This document shows positions 57,401-61,001 of a DNA stretch of 64,000 nucleotides, piece by piece. Source of the stretch: Macrostomum hystrix. Lineage: Eukaryota; Platyhelminthes; Macrostomidae. The notes beneath the pieces were generated by a model, which made no database searches, had not been told where the DNA came from, and saw only the letters and a list, made by a program, of their open reading frames with translations. Where the stretch lies: contig CATNEN010000038.1 of the NCBI GenBank assembly GCA_950097015.1, positions 19,564,001-19,628,000 on the forward strand, written 5' to 3'. Position 1 is the first letter of the stretch. Each line of letters begins with the position of its first letter. The translations under genes and the position numbers were made by a program.

Positions 57401-59727
57401 TATCTTTGCCCAGTCGGATTTCGCCCAGCTGTCTGCCGGCCTCAGCCAGGCTCTCGTCTGTCCAATCCTGTCCGACTCACGGGCGCCTTACATTTTGCCT
57501 ACTAATTATTTTGATAGCGGCCTCACACCGCTTCAGGAGGCGGTCATCGCCGCCCTGGAGACCCTGGCCAGGGCCTTCCTTCTGGGGCCGGAGAGTCTGC
57601 GTTCTCAGCTGCCCAGCCTGTTCAGCTTGTTGGCTGTCTATGCTAATTACGCGGTTCATACTCCCAGGCCTTCAAAACTGCCAGCCAATGCCGATGGCGC
57701 CACCGGCAGACCCGAAGCTTTCGTCTCGTTGAGCTACGTGGCATTCGGCGAGCGTTGCTTCGAGCTGATGGTGGATCTCTACAAAGACTGCGCCAGTCAA
57801 CCCGTTGTTGTGCGGGCAGCCGTTCTGGAAGGCATGTACAAAGCCCTGCGACAGCCGCTATACATCAAGTACAACTGTCCGTCGCATACTACCTGGCGGC
57901 TGGCCTACAAATGTCTGACTAGTCTGATTGTGTGCGGCACTCCGGTTGCTAGGCAACACGGTGAGCGCAAATCATTTGGTACTTGGTTCTTAGGTTGGAC
58001 TCAACCTTGATTGTATATAGGGGAGTCGGTGGCAGAGCGGTTAACGCGTTTGCCTCTCGCACCAAGGTCCCTAAGTTCGATTCCGCGGCGAGGCCACATT
58101 TATTTGGGGCGCAGCCGCGGAGAGAGGGCTTGGGGGCTTGTCGTGCACTTTACGCCCTTGAGGGCCAACCTCCAAGGCACAGTGAGAGTGTACACTGCCT
58201 GACGATGAGAAAGTCAGGGCAGGTGCACACATCTGTGTGAGCGTGTGCCTGCGTACAGTATCTGTGTGTGTGTGGGCTCAGGAGTCAGCGAAATGGGCAG
58301 AGTTGCCGCCTCGCTGGCTGCGGGTCCAGTGTCACTAAATGATGTGCCATTGCCCGCAGCCCTCCTGCAGTTATTATTATTATTATTATTATTGGCTGTA
58401 TCATTGGGTATCATTTCTATTTATCCCATTTAATGCACTTCTAAGTCACTTCCAAGTCTATAGTATTTGATTTTCGATTGAATACCTTAATTGGTGTCAA
58501 TTTATTACTATACAGTATTTGATTTTGTCAATACAAATAACTGATCTACTTTACCGCTAGTCACAGTCGACCCGTCGGTAGGCGCAGCGAATTTAGCGTC
58601 ATCATCATCATCACCAGTAGCAGCAGCAGCAGCAGCAGTATCTGGGACTAGCTCAGCCGCCACTGCCGCTGTCAAAGCCGGTGTCACCAGCTGGCACCAT
58701 CAGTTACGCAGTCAATTATTTAAGCGCTCGCCAGCAGAGAGTGCGTGTTTCGACTCTTGACTTGCCAGCGCTTGACTATTGCTGGTTATTTTCTCCTAAA
58801 CCGGTTTTTGACATCTAGTTTAATTTAATGAATGCTTTGGAATTTTTATTTTAGACTAGAATAATTAGCCAAAGATTCATACATTTCATGGTGTCAGCAG
58901 TCGGTGTCTACTTTTCTCTGCTCAGATTGCATGCGAAAAAATGTGAACTTAAAAATGTGAGACTTTAGTTCCTAATTCCTAATTATCCATACCCCTCTGA
59001 ACACAATTTAACAGCCGACCACTTCTCGGGCATGTGGGACGCACTGGCGCAGGCAATCGAAGATTTCCTATTCGCGCCGCACAAATATCCACCCGGACTC
59101 ACTGTTGAAGACTTTGAGGAGCACGAGGCATTGGACTGCGCCCTGGTCACCCTGGTGCGCGAAACGTTCCTGTCGCGACCAGACGGCGTTCCGGCCCAGT
59201 TTGTGGATCGCATGATCGCCCTGCTAAACCGAGGCAGTATTCACAGTGTGCCAGTTAGCGCAGCGGCCAGCGATCTGGAGTTGCACCGCTGGCTAAGAGA
59301 GGAACTGGCTCAGCTGTGCTTCCACACCCTGCTGTCGTATTCATTCTCTGCTGAGGCCAGTGCTGGCGGCAGCGGTGGGATCGGAGAGGCACGCGGCGCT
59401 GTTTCGCGGGCCGCTGTGCGCACCATTCTGACTCGATGCCGCGATGTTCTCTGCAAATTTGTCGAGGATCAACGCCTTTCTGGTCACTGCCCGCTGCCCA
59501 GAGCTCGCCTAACCGAGGTCGGCTTATCCTTGAAGGCTCTCTCCTCGCTGCTGACTGCATTCAAAGCCGCACCCCAGGAGCGCGTTGATCCTCAAGCTTG
59601 GCGCATCCTGTTAGACACCTATCCAGCCGTGGTGGAGGCTGTACTGCCGAATTGTACCAACTTTTTGAAGCCTCTTAAAGAGCTTCTGCATCTGTACGCT
59701 GATCTGTTGCGAGTGCCGCAGCCTTGA
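7612..59727 (+). CDS. MON2: MON2 orthologue (endosome-Golgi trafficking scaffold), 14 exons
   Basis: MON2 is a large peripheral protein of trans-Golgi and endosome membranes, related to the BIG/GBF Arf exchange factors but without their catalytic Sec7 domain. In animals and yeast it works with DOPEY/Dop1 and the ATP9A/Neo1 flippase in endosome-to-Golgi recycling, including retromer-SNX3 sorting of Wntless. Exons: 7612-7863, 8651-9136, 9341-9890, 10644-10764, 15840-16145, 27619-27800, 29682-30289, 33880-33981, 48326-48613, 49391-49672, 54062-54523, 57213-57960, 58561-58740, 59015-59727. All junctions are GT-AG and the phases agree; the total of 5,280 nt encodes 1,759 aa, against about 1,700 for the human protein. 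Order matches the family: DCB region (aa 1-246), HUS region (about 310-410), then HDS/Mon2 C-terminal repeats. Signature stretches include [52 protein letters not shown] and LPVARQH. Two unrelated genes are nested antisense in introns 4 and 8. No canonical AATAAA is obvious in the first few hundred bases after the stop. Confidence 0.97.
7870..8425. repeat. Minisatellite, 14-bp unit TCTATTATCTACTG, ~38 copies
   Basis: Starts 7 bases past the exon 1 donor and occupies most of MON2 intron 1. Variants alternate TCTATT, TCTCTT, TCTTCT and TCTGTT. A degenerate pyrimidine-rich stretch continues to about 8630. Confidence 0.97.
8651..9136 (+). CDS. MON2: MON2 exon 2 (aa 85-246, DCB domain)
   Basis: Starts at CCAAG|GCACTG and ends at CCCAAG|GTTCG, phase 0 at both ends. 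It encodes [16 protein letters not shown] and the [11 protein letters not shown] block typical of MON2. The acceptor has a weak pyrimidine tract, but the frame and homology leave no alternative. Confidence 0.93.
9341..9890 (+). CDS. MON2: MON2 exon 3 (aa 247-429, HUS region)
   Basis: Acceptor TTTACAG|GTG, donor CAGCCA|GTGAGT, ends phase 1. It encodes [30 protein letters not shown] and the [18 protein letters not shown] block that aligns with the human HUS region. The linker between LF and the HUS core is Pro/Ala-rich and species-specific. Confidence 0.95.
9916..10505. repeat. Minisatellite, 24-26-bp unit, MON2 intron 3
   Basis: The unit is TGAGTGACAGGCTGTGTGTG plus ACTTGC (26 bp), with a 24-bp form where GTGTGTGAC is GAGTGAC. 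The 24-bp form is homogenised in a block at 10105-10225. The array begins about 25 bases past the exon 3 donor. Confidence 0.95.
10644..10764 (+). CDS. MON2: MON2 exon 4 (aa 430-469)
   Basis: Short exon of 121 nt between TTACAG|TGAAGG and GTCTA|GTAAGT, phase 1 to phase 2. It encodes [20 protein letters not shown], which leads directly into [11 protein letters not shown] of exon 5, as in other MON2 proteins. Confidence 0.9.
11030..11860. repeat. Minisatellite, 17-bp unit GAGATGAGACACGGGAG, inside hAT copy 1
   Basis: About 48 copies. A block of roughly 240 bp with GGGGGGATGAGACACGAG and AGATAAAACACGGGAG recurs near 11140, 11285 and 11510, a higher-order repeat. The same unit in reverse fills the hAT copy at 40042. 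Confidence 0.95.
11866..11955 (+). mobile_element. SINE family B fragment inside hAT copy 1
   Basis: GCACTGCCGGACGATGAGAA followed by GGGGCAGATTTACACACCTG and GTGAGTGTGCCTGCGTAAAG. This central fragment shares private changes with the copy at 13036-13205. Confidence 0.75.
12026..13707 (-). CDS. Secreted dibasic- and acid-rich protein nested in MON2 intron 4
   Basis: Two exons read antisense to MON2: 13707-13255 (donor AAAGAG|GTCAGC) and 12688-12026 (acceptor CCTATTGCAG), phase 0, 371 aa. Residues 1-25 are a strong signal peptide ([20 protein letters not shown], then QLAKC). The rest is very polar. Furin- or prohormone-type basic clusters lie at 127-131 (RRSRR), 169-172 (RRKR) and 232-235 (RKKR); the first two are each followed by His-Ala. 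There is a run of eight glutamines (160-167) and an Asp/Asn-rich acidic stretch near 240-265. Several predicted amphipathic helices follow. The chain ends MDEL, which resembles, but does not match, the KDEL/HDEL ER-retrieval signal. I do not recognise the family; it may be a processed peptide precursor or a luminal acidic protein. A hAT element begins 15 bases past its stop. Confidence 0.7.
13036..13205 (+). mobile_element. SINE family B, 3' half
   Basis: GCACTGCCGGACGATGAAAA, TTACACACCTGTGTGAGTGT, GAAATGGGCAGAATTTCC and TGCTGGCTGCGGGTCTA follow the tail of the family. It lies in the intron of the nested secreted-protein gene, next to the exon 1 donor. Confidence 0.78.
13920..14515. repeat. 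Minisatellite, 32-bp unit in 64-bp dimers, MON2 intron 4
   Basis: Two alternating 32-bp forms share CGGATGAGGAAACAGCTGAA. One ends ACACTGGCTTAA, the other GCAGTGACTAAC, and they alternate strictly for about eight dimers. It lies just upstream of the nested secreted-protein gene. Confidence 0.95.
15540..15726 (-). mobile_element. SINE family B, 5' part
   Basis: Reverse complement runs from GGGGGTGAGTGGCAGAGC through CCAACCTCCAAGACAC to GCGTACGGCATCTGTG. The tRNA-like head is partly degraded. It ends about 110 bases upstream of MON2 exon 5. Confidence 0.75.
15840..16145 (+). CDS. MON2: MON2 exon 5 (aa 470-571)
   Basis: Acceptor TTATTTCAG|T, donor ACCAG|GTAAGG. It encodes [20 protein letters not shown], a variable Pro/Thr/Gly linker, and the conserved [13 protein letters not shown] segment. 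It ends phase 2, and the AG is completed by the first base of exon 6. Confidence 0.94.
16159..18945. repeat. Minisatellite, 20-bp unit ATCTACCTGTCTCCTTGATT, ~139 copies
   Basis: The longest array, starting 13 bases past the exon 5 donor. Unit length is exactly 20 bp throughout except for one +3-bp change near 17985-17990. Variation is limited to a few positions (GATTA/GATTT/GAGTT, ACCTG/ACTTG). The plus strand is pyrimidine-rich. Confidence 0.98.
18946..19848. other. MON2 intron 5, unique AT-rich sequence
   Basis: Nothing recognisable lies between the 20-bp array and the Tc1-like element. Confidence 0.5.
19851..21107 (-). mobile_element. Tc1/mariner-like element with IR/DR termini, TA target duplication
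   Basis: Terminal inverted repeats of about 151 bp (19851-20002 and 20957-21107) surround the truncated transposase. The ends read TAGTATTTGTCATGC..., and TA is duplicated at 19849-19850 and 21108-21109, the Tc1/mariner signature. Each arm holds two similar ~36-bp copies that start CATGCTATCTCAGCCT (19861-19897 and 19967-20002; mirrored at 20957-20992 and 21061-21097). This is the IR/DR arrangement known from Sleeping Beauty-type elements, where the copies bind transposase. It lies in MON2 intron 5, antisense by its transposase. Confidence 0.9.
20148..20894 (-). pseudogene. Tc1/mariner (IS630-type) transposase, truncated
   Basis: A 248-codon open frame begins [20 protein letters not shown] with a helix-turn-helix of the IS630/Tc1 type ([20 protein letters not shown]), and a second DNA-binding block with PRGGRKIG. 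The catalytic region begins with the first aspartate in [13 protein letters not shown]. The expected second aspartate block appears as IVCDCQ where the family has D-N-x-x-x-H, and the frame stops two codons later. The last third, including the third acidic residue, is missing. The protein cannot be an active transposase, so the copy is a non-autonomous derivative. It lies between matched terminal inverted repeats. Confidence 0.85.
21115..21893. mobile_element. Second inverted-repeat element (~780 bp), decayed
   Basis: Two inverted arms of 158 bp each (21115-21272 and 21736-21893) match closely over their length; the ends read ACCTTTTTGCGT. Each arm has two imperfect ~30-bp copies of an ATTTGGGC...GCGAGCxATTT motif, again an IR/DR-like design. 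Flanks TAATTAT and TAATTTA are similar and may be a diverged target duplication. It starts 7 bases from the end of the neighbouring Tc1-like element. The centre carries a short transposase-like remnant. Confidence 0.75.
21408..21686 (-). pseudogene. Possible C-terminal remnant of a DDE transposase
   Basis: An open minus-strand frame of about 92 codons inside the second inverted-repeat element, ending [20 protein letters not shown] and then [10 protein letters not shown] before the stop. The C-W-x-x-H ... R-C spacing resembles the tail of some Tc1-related transposases (C-x-x-W-hydrophobic-x-H-S ... R-C-hydrophobic). That comparison is from memory and unproved; it could equally be a captured host fragment. 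No start codon or catalytic residues are present. Confidence 0.35.
22305..23350. repeat. Minisatellite, 16-bp unit GAGTTATGAGTCATGA, ~64 copies, AP-1-type sites
   Basis: Every unit holds the 9-base palindrome ATGAGTCAT, the ideal AP-1 (TRE) and GCN4-type bZIP site. The only common variation is GAGAATT against GAGAGTT. In MON2 intron 5, followed directly by a family A SINE. Confidence 0.97.
23350..23645 (+). mobile_element. SINE family A (tRNA-derived)
   Basis: A diverged tRNA-like head (GCGTAGTGATTAATAG, B box GGTTCGATTCC at 23417) is followed by CACTGGAACAA and the family tail with CCAGTCCATGGACCGAACAG and CAGCCTTCAGATACGCC. It directly follows the 16-bp array in MON2 intron 5. Confidence 0.8.
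24486..24742 (+). mobile_element. SINE family A (tRNA-derived)
   Basis: Head GGTTGAAGCCTAGTGGACTC with B box GATTCGATTTCC, then CACTGGAACAA, CCAGCTGTTAAATGGGTA, CAGTCCATGGACTGAGCAG and GCGCAATAGCTGCGGCTG. Nearly full length; it lies directly upstream of the 56-bp array. Confidence 0.82.
24785..26068. repeat. Minisatellite, 56-bp unit, 23 copies, higher-order structure
   Basis: The unit contains AGTCATGAATGATGTAATCA, TTGCTATCAATGGCTGAAGT and GGAGTCTGTAAAAATC. Copies differ at one spot (GTAATCATT, GTAATGATT or GTAGTCATT); the order of variants in copies 11-17 recurs in copies 18-23. Confidence 0.97.
26069..27618. other. MON2 intron 5, unique sequence before exon 6
   Basis: AT-rich with a G9 run at about 26597. 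No coding exon, SINE or array is seen. Confidence 0.5.
27619..27800 (+). CDS. MON2: MON2 exon 6 (aa 572-632)
   Basis: Acceptor AAATCCAG|T, donor CATAAGG|GTGAGA. It encodes [12 protein letters not shown] and [20 protein letters not shown], one of the best conserved stretches of the family. It follows an 11.5-kb intron. Confidence 0.95.
27872..29066. repeat. Minisatellite, 23-bp unit, ~51 copies, MON2 intron 6
   Basis: The unit is CTGCCTCTATCCCATTGCCT plus AAT. Rare variants recur at exact multiples: GCCTAATATGGCTCTC at 27961 and 28375 (18 units apart), CCTTATCTGCCAC at 28261, 28652 and 28790 (17 and 6 units). This shows block duplication. Confidence 0.96.
29490..29641. repeat. Minisatellite, 30-bp unit, 5 copies, 41 bases before exon 7
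   Basis: The unit is CCCAGATCCCCAGTTTCTGT plus CTGTAATCCT, pyrimidine-rich with CCCAG/CCCCAG steps that resemble 3' splice sites. It ends just upstream of the true acceptor at 29681. Confidence 0.93.
29682..30289 (+). CDS. MON2: MON2 exon 7 (aa 633-835)
   Basis: Acceptor TTATCTTCAG|TT, donor AATAAG|GTGAGC. A Ser/Ala-rich low-complexity head is followed by [30 protein letters not shown] and [20 protein letters not shown], all diagnostic of MON2. It ends phase 0. Confidence 0.95.
30320..31190. repeat. Minisatellite based on CCCAGATCCCACAT, irregular, MON2 intron 7
   Basis: Units of 7 and 14 bp (ATCCCAG/ATCCCAC) are arranged in larger blocks marked by TAGGTCCAAGTTTCC near 30475, 30690, 30860 and 31055. 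It starts about 30 bases past the exon 7 donor. Confidence 0.92.
31982..32510. repeat. Minisatellite, 15-bp unit CAGTTATCCCAAATC, ~35 copies
   Basis: Alternating forms CAAATCCAG, CAAATCAAG and CCTATTTCAG; the last gives acceptor-like TTTCAG. In MON2 intron 7. Confidence 0.94.
32970..33500. repeat. Minisatellite, 22-bp unit, ~23 copies
   Basis: The unit is ACTGCAGGTAGATAGATAAG plus AC. Each copy contains CAG|GTAGAT, a donor-like hexamer in the sense direction of MON2. It is followed by short GATA-rich microsatellite. In MON2 intron 7. Confidence 0.95.
33880..33981 (+). CDS. MON2: MON2 exon 8 (aa 836-869)
   Basis: A 102-nt exon, phase 0 at both ends, between ACTGGCAG|GAG and CTAGAG|GTGAGT. 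It encodes [20 protein letters not shown] and [10 protein letters not shown]. This small exon sits between two long repeat-filled introns (3.6 and 14.3 kb). Confidence 0.94.
34190..35232. repeat. Minisatellite, 24-bp unit with inserted variants, MON2 intron 8
   Basis: The main unit is GGGCAGGTAGATTAGGTCAT plus AGAC. Interspersed CAGATATGAGAGGTAGGTCA segments mark a ~300-bp block repeated at 34620 and 34920. It starts about 200 bases past the exon 8 donor. Confidence 0.94.
35586..36897. repeat. Minisatellite, 20-bp unit GAGAGTGACATTTGGCAGTG, ~65 copies
   Basis: Variants at TTTGG/TTCGG, GACAT/GACGT and CAGTG/CATTG/CTGTG; a 22-bp variant with GGCTATGTGG recurs at about 35748, 35930 and 36250. 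Blocks of several units are duplicated. In MON2 intron 8. Confidence 0.96.
37390..39115. repeat. Pyrimidine-rich minisatellite, 27-bp then ~14-bp units
   Basis: The first part repeats CCCACTGTCTCCTCCCCAG plus TGTCTTTT. From about 38100 it passes into shorter CTCTTCCCCACTGT units. The plus strand is roughly 85% pyrimidine over 1.7 kb, with many CCCCAG steps. In MON2 intron 8. Confidence 0.95.
39447..39485. repeat. (AC)n microsatellite
   Basis: An uninterrupted run of about 18 AC dinucleotides, followed by a short TATC run. Confidence 0.97.
40042..40924. mobile_element. Non-autonomous hAT element with minisatellite core (copy 2)
   Basis: Starts CAGGGGTCGGCAAACTCCGG and ends TTTGCCTACCCCTG. 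A perfect 8-bp target duplication TTTTAAAT lies at 40034-40041 and 40925-40932. Both flanking arms match copy 1 at 10939-12010 when reversed, and the interior is the same 17-bp minisatellite in the opposite orientation. No transposase is present. It is inserted in MON2 intron 8. Confidence 0.93.
40138..40850. repeat. Minisatellite, 17-bp unit TCTAATCTCTCCCGTGT, inside hAT copy 2
   Basis: About 42 copies. This is the reverse complement of the hAT copy 1 array, with a TCTAATC variant largely replacing TCTCATC. Confidence 0.95.
41212..41217 (-). terminator. Poly(A) signal directly after the GPCR stop
   Basis: The minus strand reads TAGAATAAATAAATAG, so AATAAA begins at the first base after the TAG stop and is followed by a second overlapping copy. 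The 3' UTR would be very short. Confidence 0.55.
41218..44261 (-). CDS. FMRFamide/myosuppressin-receptor-like rhodopsin-family GPCR, nested in MON2 intron 8
   Basis: Exons 44261-43542 (donor AGACAG|GTGAGC) and 41811-41218 (acceptor TGCACAG|GTAAG), phase 0, 437 aa. An N-terminus with NVT and NFS sequons precedes seven helices at about 41-61, 70-95, 108-143, 159-180, 211-237, 268-294 and 303-327. Helix 6 carries TEFPQG (281-286), a hallmark of the FMRFamide/myosuppressin/sex-peptide-receptor group (TELPQG-type). Helix 7 ends [20 protein letters not shown], in place of a canonical NPxxY. The DRY position reads FRF (138-140), and this group often departs from DRY. The C-tail is Gln- and Arg-rich. 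It is probably a plasma-membrane neuropeptide receptor, but the ligand cannot be read from sequence. A TATA-like box lies about 110 bases upstream, and AATAAA directly follows the TAG stop. Confidence 0.88.
41840..42118 (-). mobile_element. SINE family B, near full length
   Basis: Minus strand begins GGCGAGTAGCCAAGTGGTTA (tRNA-like A box). Then come GGGGCGCAACCGTGGAGAG, GAGCCAACATTCAAAGCG, CACACTGCCAGTCGAT and a tail with CTTCTCGCTAGCTGCGAGTC. Older and more diverged than the 58017 copy. It lies in the intron of the GPCR gene, in the same direction as that gene. Confidence 0.7.
42119..43541. other. GPCR intron, unique AT-rich part
   Basis: Together with the SINE at 41840-42118 this makes up the single intron of the nested GPCR gene (41812-43541). 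No further feature is seen. Confidence 0.5.
44365..44376 (-). promoter_or_regulatory. TATA-like box of the nested GPCR gene
   Basis: On the minus strand TATAAATAAAAG lies about 110 bases upstream of the GPCR start codon, a usual distance for a TATA box plus short 5' UTR. It is inferred from sequence and position only. Confidence 0.4.
44380..46519. other. MON2 intron 8, unique sequence upstream of GPCR
   Basis: No supported exon or repeat. The first few hundred bases may include GPCR regulatory DNA. Confidence 0.45.
46520..46698 (+). mobile_element. SINE family B, 3' half with (TTA)n tail
   Basis: ACACACCTGTGTGAGCGTGT, GCGTACGGTATCTGTGTG, CTCGCTGACTGCGGGTCTAG and ATGACGTGCCATTGCCCGC lead into a run of ATT/TTA triplets. 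Confidence 0.8.
46699..47624. other. MON2 intron 8, unique sequence
   Basis: No exon or array is supported between the SINE and the 32-bp minisatellite. Confidence 0.45.
47625..48292. repeat. Minisatellite, 32-bp unit, ~20 copies, before MON2 exon 9
   Basis: The unit contains ACACCATCCCAGATCCCCAG and GTTGTATTCCCG. A 35-bp early form has CCCCCTAGGTTGC. It ends 33 bases before exon 9. Confidence 0.95.
48326..48613 (+). CDS. MON2: MON2 exon 9 (aa 870-965)
   Basis: Acceptor TTACAG|GTTGC, donor ATCCAG|GTGAGT, phase 0 at both ends. It encodes [20 protein letters not shown] and [20 protein letters not shown], matching the armadillo-like helices of the MON2 C-terminal half. A 32-bp minisatellite ends about 33 bases before the exon. 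Confidence 0.94.
48775..49250. repeat. Minisatellite, 19-bp unit TCTCACTGTATTCTCAAAC, ~25 copies
   Basis: GTATTCTC and GTGTACTC forms alternate in MON2 intron 9, with a degenerate end. Confidence 0.95.
49391..49672 (+). CDS. MON2: MON2 exon 10 (aa 966-1059)
   Basis: Acceptor TTTCCCAG|GTTG, donor GTGCAG|GTTGGG, phase 0. It encodes [17 protein letters not shown] and [20 protein letters not shown], which align with the human protein. The DQLWICVQ end joins [12 protein letters not shown] of exon 11. Confidence 0.94.
49705..50985. repeat. Minisatellite, ~26-bp unit, ~50 copies, MON2 intron 10
   Basis: Units start GACAGCTAGATAATGCCATT (then TCCCAA), mixed with a shorter GCAATTTCCCAAAATCAG form. 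Multi-unit blocks are duplicated (for example 49980-50120, 50222-50360 and 50525-50660). It begins about 32 bases past the exon 10 donor. Confidence 0.95.
51453..51770. repeat. Minisatellite, 20-bp unit TAGACTCACTGGTTGTAGAG, ~16 copies
   Basis: Very homogeneous: most copies look identical. It passes directly into a related 21-bp array at about 51765. Confidence 0.96.
51765..52262. repeat. Minisatellite, 21-bp unit, ~24 copies
   Basis: The unit is TAGATTCACTGGTCCCTACA plus G; some copies are 20 bp (CTACATAG). It shares TAGAYTCACTGGT with the adjacent 20-bp array, and the change in the second half of the unit is abrupt. Confidence 0.95.
52830..53465. repeat. Minisatellite, 20-bp unit GACAGCTAGATGCTATTCAT, ~31 copies
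   Basis: Shares GACAGCTAGATG with the 49.7-51.0 kb array of the same intron. Minor variants read ATGCCTTCAAAAT. Confidence 0.96.
53540..53825 (+). mobile_element. SINE family A, near full length
   Basis: A box TAGTGGTTAGAGCG and B box GGTTCCATTCCCG in a tRNA-like head, then CTGGAACAATATGTG and the conserved tail ending CTGCACATCTGGCCCAATTG. A short AT-rich end follows. In MON2 intron 10. Confidence 0.88.
54062..54523 (+). CDS. MON2: MON2 exon 11 (aa 1060-1213)
   Basis: Acceptor CCGCGCAG|GTG, donor TTCCAG|GTGAGC, phase 0. It contains [34 protein letters not shown], a run of nine glycines, and [20 protein letters not shown], the most recognisable MON2 motif. A 594-bp SINE is inserted just downstream of its donor. 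Confidence 0.96.
54546..55139 (-). mobile_element. SINE family C, full length, tRNA-derived, with target duplication
   Basis: A 594-bp GC-rich insert flanked by a perfect 13-bp duplication ACTGTTGATCCTT (54533-54545 and 55140-55152). Read on the minus strand it starts with a tRNA-like head (GGTCAGCGGCTAACG as A box, AGTTCGATTC as B box near 55080) and ends in an (AAGT)n tail next to 54546. The duplication and tail show target-primed retroposition. It lies 22 bases past the exon 11 donor of MON2. Confidence 0.88.
55165..55630. repeat. Minisatellite, 51-bp unit, ~9 copies, MON2 intron 11
   Basis: The unit contains CTACGAGACTCAAGGTCAGG, CTGAGTTGTTTCTAAGAAAC and TAAAGCCTCAT. Variants CAAGGTCAGG, CAGGGTCAAG and CAAGGTCGGG recur in the same order, suggesting a three-unit block. 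Confidence 0.94.
55635..55765 (+). mobile_element. SINE family B, 5' fragment
   Basis: CAGAGCGTCTAACGAGTTTG, GAGCTCGATACCGCGGCGAG, GCCACATTCATTTAGGATGC and GAGCCAACCTCCAAGC match the head and first half of the full copy at 58017. It directly follows the 51-bp array in MON2 intron 11. Confidence 0.72.
55766..56627. other. MON2 intron 11, unique AT-rich sequence
   Basis: A small inverted TTATTATTAAT cluster lies near 55850-55900. Nothing else is recognised. Confidence 0.45.
56628..56876 (-). mobile_element. SINE family B, near full length
   Basis: Reverse complement gives AACGCGTTTGCCTCTCGCAC, GATTCCGCGGCGAGACCAC, CCAACCTCCAAGGCACATTG, CACTGCCTGACGATGAG and ATGGGCAGAATTGCCTCCTC, all as in the full copy. 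In MON2 intron 11. Confidence 0.85.
56932..57125 (+). mobile_element. SINE family A, internally shortened
   Basis: A good tRNA-like head (GCCTAGTGGTTAGAGC ... GGTTCGAATCTC) is joined to a tail missing the CAGCTGTTAAATGGG segment and the last part after CAGTCCATGGACTGAAC. In MON2 intron 11, close to exon 12. Confidence 0.82.
57213..57960 (+). CDS. MON2: MON2 exon 12 (aa 1214-1462)
   Basis: Acceptor CCCCTCAG|GAG, donor CAACACG|GTGAGC, ends phase 1. It encodes [16 protein letters not shown], a block with [33 protein letters not shown] and LPVARQH-type ending TPVARQH. The human protein has a longer insert before the WQSWIRI segment; here it is nearly absent. Confidence 0.95.
58017..58395 (+). 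mobile_element. SINE family B, full length reference copy
   Basis: The tRNA-like head GAGTCGGTGGCAGAGCGGTT (A box) and AAGTTCGATTCCGCGG (B box) resembles a class II tRNA. The body has CCAACCTCCAAGGCACAG, ACTGCCTGACGATGAG and GTGTGAGCGTGTGCCTGCG. The tail ends in a (TTA)n microsatellite. It makes up most of MON2 intron 12. Confidence 0.9.
58561..58740 (+). CDS. MON2: MON2 exon 13, probable low-complexity cassette (aa 1463-1522)
   Basis: A 180-nt open segment between ACCGCTAG and CAGAGA|GTGCGT that keeps phase 1 on both sides. It encodes a Ser/Ala-rich stretch ([13 protein letters not shown]) and [14 protein letters not shown]. The position lies between ARQH and the ADHFSGMW-like start of exon 14, where known MON2 proteins have only a few residues. 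Because 180 is a multiple of three, the frame holds with or without it, so it could be alternatively spliced or a false exon. Confidence 0.5.
59015..59727 (+). CDS. MON2: MON2 exon 14, last coding exon (aa 1523-1759)
   Basis: Acceptor TTTAACAG|CC to the TGA at 59725-59727. It encodes [47 protein letters not shown] and a helical C-terminus ending [17 protein letters not shown] is strongly conserved in the MON2 C-terminal domain. Confidence 0.96.
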
Positions 59728-61001
59728 AGAGCCAACCCCAGAAATGGGCTACTTTTGATGAAAAATTGCAAACAAAGACTATTTGCGCTTATCCGCATTC
59801 CATTGATCAATATTCTGCGCTGGATTCCTGTATTGTTTACGAGTTTAATCAATATTTTTTTAATTACAACTAGCTCCCTACACTCCGTTCAGTTAGTGGA
59901 GAATGCATGTACACCCAGTGTGTTGTGAAGAATGTGTACACGTCGTTTTCTAAGAAAATTCTTTTTCTGTAGTATCAATTTGAGAATTAGAAAGGAAGCT
60001 GATGAAATTAAAAGTGTTGTTATTAAGCTCAAAAATTCTATTCAGTTTTAAAGAAAAAAATTTTCTTATATGATAAATATATATTGGTTGAAGTCATAAG
60101 ACACCTTAACCTTTTATTTACCTTGTAGAAATCAGGTCAAAGGTTTCATCTTTGCTTTGAGCTACTAGAATCTGAAAATAACGTGGCATGTTCTACTTTC
60201 TACTACTCACTCCGTTTTTTTACTAAGTATTATGTTGGTCAATTGTCAGTAAATATGTTCTCTTACAAAATAACTAATTCCCTTTTATTTTCTCGCTTTT
60301 TAATTAGGCGAAGAGTTTGGCATCAGAAATCTCCATATTTGATAAACATACTACAGAATGCTTCATCTAATAATATGTTACATGCATTAATCATATTGCC
60401 AAACAGTCTATGCAACAAACTGTAGGTTGAAGGTATGTATTCATTTTTTAAATGGTTTAAAATGCACTATAAAATTCTTCACAAAAAGCATTCTAACCAA
60501 GTGAAAGTTTTCTGTGTTGTTAATACGATTTGAAATTTTTTCACTTTGCACTACTTTATTGATACCCGTTACAATATTGTGGTGATTGATCAATTTATAT
60601 GCTGACTCTCGATGCACAGCCAAAATATATATTATAAATATACTTAGCTACATAAAAGTACATAGTCGTGATTGTTTCTTATGCAACCTCACGCTCAGTG
60701 ATATCGCCTAGAAAGTTTAACTTGTTTAGCTGACATTTTCAAAAAATTTAATCACCAGATTTTCACCTTGTGTTCTCTATTTACTACTCAATATTTTGTG
60801 TAGTCGTAACCGTCGAATGGGGTGATTTCGAAAAGCTACTAAATCTTTATGTTTATGCCGATTTTTATCGTGTTTCCTATGAAATCTTTCAAATTGGGTG
60901 GGTTTTCTTACTAGAGCTGTCAAATTTATTGCATTTAATTCAAGAGCTTTGGAAACGTGAACATATTGTTTAAGTTCGTTTACATTTAGTTGCCTGGTAA
61001 G
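59728..61001. other. Shared 3' intergenic region between MON2 and the convergent gene
   Basis: AT-rich. GATAAATATATA near 60068 is the nearest poly(A)-like motif for MON2; no canonical AATAAA is close to either stop. No exon is supported. Confidence 0.45.
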
